Positions 62,301-64,000 of a DNA stretch of 64,000 nucleotides are shown here, in pieces. The notes beneath the pieces were generated by a model. That model made no database searches. It was given only the letters and a program-made list of their open reading frames with translations, and was not told where the DNA came from. Positions within the stretch are counted from its first letter, which is position 1; every line of letters begins with the position of its first letter. A program made the position numbers and the translations under genes. The stretch is from Acanthosepion esculentum (lineage: Eukaryota; Mollusca; Cephalopoda; Sepiida; Sepiidae), in the NCBI GenBank assembly GCA_964036315.1, contig CAXIWW010000817.1, positions 10,017,501-10,081,500 on the forward strand, given 5' to 3'.

Positions 62301-64000
62301 ACTTTCTGGGACTGTCTCCTGGGCTGGGTGTCGTCTACGTGGGACTTTCTGTGACTGTCTCCTGGGTGGGGGCCGTCTGCGTGGGACTTTCTGGGACTGG
62401 GTGTCGTCTGCGTGGGACTTTCTGGGACTGTCTCCTGGGTGGGGGGTCGTCTGCGTGGGACTTTCTGGGAATGGGGGTCGTCTGCGTGGCACTTTCTGGG
62501 ACTGTCTCCTGGGTGGGGGGGTCGTCTGCGTAGGACTTTCTTGGACTGTCTCCTGGGATGGGTGTCCTCTGCGTGGGAATTTCTGGGACAGGGGGTCGTC
62601 TGCGTGGGACTTTCGGGGACTGACTCCTGGGTGGGGAGTCGTCTGTGTCGACTTTCTAGGACTGGGGTTCGTCTGTATGGGACTTTCTTTGACTGGGGGT
62701 CGTCTGTGTGGGACTTTCTGTGACTGTCTACTTGGTGGGGGGGTCGTCTGCGTAGGACATTCTTGGACTGTCTCCTGGGGGGGGTCGTCTGTGTGTGACT
62801 TTCTGGGACTTGGGTCGTCTTCGTGGGAATTTATGGGACTGGGGGTCGTCTGCGTGGGACTTTCTGTGACTGTCTCCTGGGTGGGAAGGTCGTCTGCGTA
62901 GGACTTTCTTTTACTGTCTCCTTGGTGGGGGGTCGTCTGCGTGGGACTTTCTGGGACTGGGGGTCTTCTGCGTGGGATTTCTGGGACTGTCTCCTGGGTG
63001 GGGGTTCGTCTGCGTGGGACTTTCTGGGAATGGGGGTCGTCTGCGTGGGACTTTCTGGGACTGTCTCCTTGGAGGGGGTCGTCTGCGTGGGACGTTCTGG
63101 GACTGTCTCCTGGGTGGGGGTCGTCTGCGTGGGACTTTCTGGGAATGGGGGTCGTCTGCGTGGGACTTTCTGGGACTGTCTCCTTTGGGGGGGTCGTCTG
63201 CGTAGGACTTTCTGGGACAGGGGTCGTCTGCGTGGGACTTTCTGGGACTGTCTCCTGTCTGGGGGGTCTTCTGCGTGGGACTTTCTGGTACTGTCTCCAG
63301 GGTGGGGGGTCGTCTGCTTGCGAATTTCTGGGACAGGGGGTCGTCTGCGTGGGACTCTCTGGGACTGTCTCCTTGGTGGGGGGTCGTCTGCGTAGGACTT
63401 TCTTGGACTGTCTCCTGGGTGGGGGGTCGTCTGCGTGGGACTTTCTGGGACTGGGGTCGTCTGCGTGTGACTTTCTGGTACTGTCTCTAGGGTGGGAGTT
63501 CGTCTGCTTGGGATTTCTGGGACTGACTCCTGGGTGGGGGGTCGTCTTTGTGGGACTTTCTGGGTATGGGGGTCGGCTGAGTGGGACTTTCTGGGACTGG
63601 GGGTCGTCTGCGTGGGACTTTCTGGGACTGACTCCTGGGTGGGGGGTCGTCTGCGTAGGACTTTCTTGGACTGTCTCCTGGGTGGGGGGTCGTCTGCGTG
63701 GGACTTTCTTGGACTGTCTCCTGGGTGGGGTGTCGTCTGCGTGGGACTTTCTGGGACTGGGGATCGTCTGCGTGGGACTTTCTTGGACTGGGGTTCGTCT
63801 GCGTGGGACTTTCTGTGACTGTCTCCTGGGTGGGGGGGTCTTCTGCGTAGGACTTACTTGGACTGTCTCCTGGGTGGGGGGTCGTCTGCGTGGGTCTTTC
63901 TGGGACTGGGGGTCGTCTGCGTGGGACTTTCTGAGACTGGGGGTCGTCTGCGTGGGACTTTCTGGGACTGTCTCCTGTCTGGGGGGTCGTCTGCGTGGGA

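Larger units (their letters stand above)
45363..64000 (+). repeat. Satellite array B: G-rich 31/43-bp minisatellite
   Basis: The array consists of two interleaved monomer types. The short one is 31 bp, beginning GTCGTCTGCGTGGGACTTTC and ending in TGGGACTGGGG. The long one, about 43 bp, has the same start but carries TGTCTCCTGGGTGGGG before the next unit. About 500 monomers fit by arithmetic. The plus strand is rich in G runs and has two CpGs per monomer (GTCGTCTGCG). There is no similarity to array A. The consensus lacks stop codons in all frames of both strands, so long ORFs (for example a 685-codon minus-strand frame at 49666-51723) arise without selection. No host gene or RNA gene was seen. 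The array continues beyond the window. Confidence 0.94.

Overview
The window is repetitive eukaryotic DNA, most likely from an animal (probably an invertebrate). It holds no recognisable host gene. The eukaryotic assignment rests on about 60 kb of satellite-type tandem arrays and on a gag-pol LTR retroelement of Ty3/gypsy domain order (protease, RT, RNase H, integrase). I cannot name the species. No operon, Shine-Dalgarno site, tRNA, rRNA or CRISPR array was seen.

Region 1 (1-41208) is satellite array A. Each composite unit has a conserved core of about 190 bp followed by a variable number of 22-bp monomers. The core carries CCTAGG, TGATCA, a C6-A(7-12) tract and a TATATAAA motif. By hand count there are about 115-120 cores, and by arithmetic roughly 800 of the 22-mers. 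The array reads one way in 1-1797, the opposite way in 1798-39795 and the first way again in 39796-41208, so a 38-kb block is inverted. Inside that block are nested higher-order duplications (1.86 kb within 4.3 kb), smaller direct duplications and local deletions, as expected from unequal exchange.

Region 2 (41209-45362) is a compact 4,154-bp LTR retroelement. It has 95-bp LTRs that differ at about 8 positions, a 247-codon gag with two CCHC knuckles, and a pol that keeps every catalytic residue I looked for. Pol is broken by a frameshift just before the protease DTG and by an amber codon inside RNase H. The element sits exactly between array A and array B, and no target-site duplication is visible.

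Region 3 (45363-64000, running off the window) is satellite array B, unrelated to A. It is a G-rich minisatellite mixing 31-bp and about 43-bp monomers. It contains higher-order structure, including a nearly perfect 5,336-bp tandem duplication (about 47149-52484 and 52485-57820). Both monomer types are largely free of stop codons on both strands, which explains the many long overlapping ORFs there; I do not regard these as genes.

The likely history is two independent satellites joined at one point, an older retroelement insertion or recombination at that junction, and much more recent amplification within both arrays.
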